From an uncultured Dehalococcoidia bacterium (GTDB lineage: Bacteria > Chloroflexota > Dehalococcoidia > Lucifugimonadales > UBA3495): DNA of 64,000 bases. Position 1 is the first letter of the stretch. Each line of letters opens with the position of its first letter. A program made the position numbers and the translations under genes. Under the pieces are notes generated by a model. It was not told where the DNA came from. It ran no database searches and was given only the letters and a program-made list of their open reading frames with translations. Positions 63,901 to 64,000 of the stretch are shown in pieces. The stretch covers positions 1,595,416 through 1,659,415 of the forward strand of contig OY282494.1 of the NCBI GenBank assembly GCA_958296385.1, in the 5' to 3' direction.

Positions 63901-64000
63901 ACGGTGGCTAGCATCCTTGCTCACCCCGCTGGGCAACGCCGGGCTGAGGCTGTAAGTCAGGCTGCCATCCCCGCCGGTAGCCGTCGGCAGCGTGAACGCG
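57934..64000 (-). CDS. Giant He_PIG-repeat surface protein, C-terminal part (cut by window edge)
   Basis: More than 2000 residues, open at the right edge, so the N-terminus and any signal peptide are not seen. It is built of about 19 Ig-like He_PIG domains of about 91-92 residues; a typical one reads WTQRQAITAFTLPTATGG, then SLTYALSPALPAGVSK, then ISGTPTGYQSATTYTWKATD. Three central units (about 61.2-62.1 kb) are divergent. After the last, degenerate domain comes a Pro/Ala/Thr-rich stalk of about 130 residues, a transmembrane helix (LWWMLLALLLVVVVAALAV) and a short basic cytoplasmic tail. It is likely an adhesin or stalk-like cell-surface protein. No LPXTG motif is seen. Confidence 0.85.
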   Translation of the reverse strand, partial: AFTLPTATGGDGSLTYSLSPALPSGVSKDASHRVSGTPTGYQSANTYTWKATDADGDTAQLTFTITIAQDRAPTFSTTLADKTWTQRQAITAFTLPTATGGDGSLTYSLSPALPSGVSKDASHRVSGTPTGYQSANTYIWKATDADGDTAQLTFTITIAQDLAPSFGSESIANQTWTQRQAITAFTLPTATGGDGSLTYALSPSLPAGVSKDASHRVSGTPTGYQSAATYTWKATDADGDAVELTFTITIAEDLSPSFSTTIANQTWTQNQQIPAFTLPTATGGDGSLTYALSPALPAGVSKDGSHEVSGTPTGYQSATTYTWKATDADGDAAELTFSITIAEDLSPSFSTTIANQTWTQRQAVTAFTLPTATGGDGSLTYTLSPALPAGVTKNASRRISGTPTGHQTATTYTWKATDADGDASQLTFTITIAEDLSPSFGAATIADKTWTQRQAITAFTLPTATGGDGSLTYTISPTLPAGVTKNASHEVSGTPTGYQSATTYTWKATDADGDAAELTFTITIAEDLSPSFSTSIANQTWTQRQAVTAFTLPTATGGDGSLTYALSPALPSGVSKDGSHRISGTPTGYQSAATYTWKATDADGDAAELTFTIAIAADLAPSFGALSIGNQSWTQYDRITAVTLPAATGGDGSLAYTLSPALPAGVSRDSATRVVSGAPGVQLARTLYTWTVTDADGDTASLTFNISVDGVPSFGAQSIPNQYYTKDFAIDSFDLPLATGGDGSLTYALAPALPAGVTVATTTPFSVSGTPIAYQARTEYTWTATDADGDTASLTFRLQVVALVIQPPADPPSDVENTPLLWSHTVEDKSWTQRQAITAFYLPIANGGNGLLTYTLSPALPAGVTRDASTGVISGTPSAALSRTEYTWTVTDAHGSENSLTFHVTIAADLSPTFATTIADKTWTQRQAITAFTLPTATGGDGSLTYTLSPSLPAGVSKSASHRISGTPTGHQSAATYTWTATDADGDAVELTFTITIAEDLVPSFSTTIGDKTWTQRQAITAFTLPTATGGDGTLTYTLSPALPDGVATTTFSVSGTPTGYQGATTYTWKATDADGDAAQLTFTITIAEDMSPSFGAATIADKTWTQRQAITAFTLPTATGGDGSLTYSLSPSLPAGVSKNASHRVSGTPTGHQTATTYTWKATDADGDAVELTFTITIAQDLAPSFSATIADKTWTQRQAVTAFTLPTATGGDGDLTYALSPALPAGVSKDDNHRISGTPTGHQSATTYTWTATDGDGDAAELTFTITIAQDLSPTFSTTIADKTWTQRQAITAFTLPTATGGDGSLTYALSPALPDGVATTTFSVSGTPTGYQGATTYTWKATDADGDAVELTFTITIAQDLAPSFSATIADKTWTQRQAITAFTLPTATGGDGLLTYTLSPSLPAGVSKSASHRISGTPSDHQTATTYTWKATDGDGDTAQLTFTITIAEDLSPSFGAATIADKTWTQRRAITAFTLPTATGGDGLLTYTLSPSLPSGVSKNASHRISGTPSGYQSATTYTWKATDADGDAVELTFTITIAQDLSPSFSTTIANRAWTQRQAMTAFTLPTATGGDGSLTYTLSPSLPAGVSKDAGHRISGTPSGHQSAATYTWTATDADGDTAQLTFTITIAQDLAPSFSATIGDQTWTQRQAITAFTLPTATGGDGLLTYALSPSLPSGVSKDASHRISGTPSGQQSATTYTWKVTDGDGDAAQLTFTIKVGAVAAPPSTLVPPKDDDEDDGQKVLPLAFSGTVGDKFWMQHRAIDPFTLPPATGGVGTLTYALSPALPPGVAVGTPTYALSPALAPGVAEDAVPGAIITGSPQIALPTTQFTYSVTDEMGATASISFYITIMEPDEPTKPPLLLTPAPEPTTPEPTIPSSSAVASAPAAAPAPTPAPTPALPTPTPTATPPTPAATPAPAATPEPPLALAPATPTPMPAAAALAPTPEPTPSPAAVPSKAPPSAPDAGVSPLWWMLLALLLVVVVAALAVRNRRRLGIGRPAGGIIPESDSTPAGA
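58820..64000 (-). repeat. Tandem 273-276-bp coding repeats
   Basis: Successive CTGCGTCC boxes at 59041, 59314, 59587 and 59863 show unit lengths of 273-276 bp, in frame within the He_PIG protein. Units are highly similar except for those near 61.2-62.1 kb. Such arrays can change in copy number by recombination and may be collapsed in assemblies. Confidence 0.85.

Overview
The window is a GC-rich bacterial chromosome segment with compact operons, mostly ATG starts with some TTG/GTG, and housekeeping-type promoters (TTGAC- plus TATA-T at 17 bp). The gene mix (a YhhQ-type queuosine precursor transporter, Uma2 nuclease, PIN modules, form-II CO/xanthine dehydrogenase-like genes, arsM, two glnA and two amt, and a giant He_PIG surface protein) suggests an environmental Chloroflexota or similar lineage. 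That placement is an inference; no rRNA or other marker is present.

Left part (1-33.7 kb). This is mostly chromosomal metabolism with defence or toxin-like modules between. In order: argF (cut by the edge), an FlK-like thioesterase, an esterase, yhhQ, Uma2, a nitrogen block (glnA, glnA, amt, amt on the minus strand), rhodanese, a tartrate/malate-type dehydrogenase, a PD-(D/E)XK-like plus PIN pair, HNH and Smr proteins, lysA-holB, Fic, a DUF1828-like pair, a PLD nuclease, a three-subunit molybdenum hydroxylase (small, large, FAD), a second PIN pair, surE, small unknowns, an MFS transporter, a LmbE deacetylase, arsM and a coiled-coil nuclease-like protein.

CRISPR part (33.7-57.9 kb). A complete type I-E system fills this part. 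The cas operon reads leftward: cas3, then cse1-cse2-cas7e-cas5e-cas6e-cas1-cas2, running into the leader and a very long array of 212 repeats in 61-bp units. Repeat orientation, the leader next to cas2 and decayed repeats at the far left all show that the array is transcribed leftward, with the newest spacers at about 48 kb. One spacer is split by two identical 672-bp direct copies of a transposon-like element with IS6-like ends. An 8-bp target duplication flanks the pair, and the two spacer halves rejoin to exactly 33 bp.

The most interesting part is the cas3-cse1 gap (54.26-55.17 kb). On the opposite strand it holds a stand-alone crRNA-like gene: its own promoter (TTGTCG, 17 bp, TATAAT), a degenerate repeat that keeps the 5' handle, a short 21-22 nt spacer, a second near-intact repeat hairpin and a terminator. 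The first 9 nt of that spacer occur exactly in the cse1 5' leader, beside the cse1 RBS and next to a TTGACA-17-TAGAAA promoter. This is the architecture expected of a cas-regulating crRNA-like RNA (CreR/CreA type) that turns Cascade into a repressor of its own operon. The same gap also encodes a 56-residue Cys/His-rich putative zinc-finger protein and an orphan ribbon-helix-helix protein.

Right part (57.9-64 kb). A giant membrane-anchored surface protein made of about 19 tandem He_PIG-like repeats runs off the right edge.
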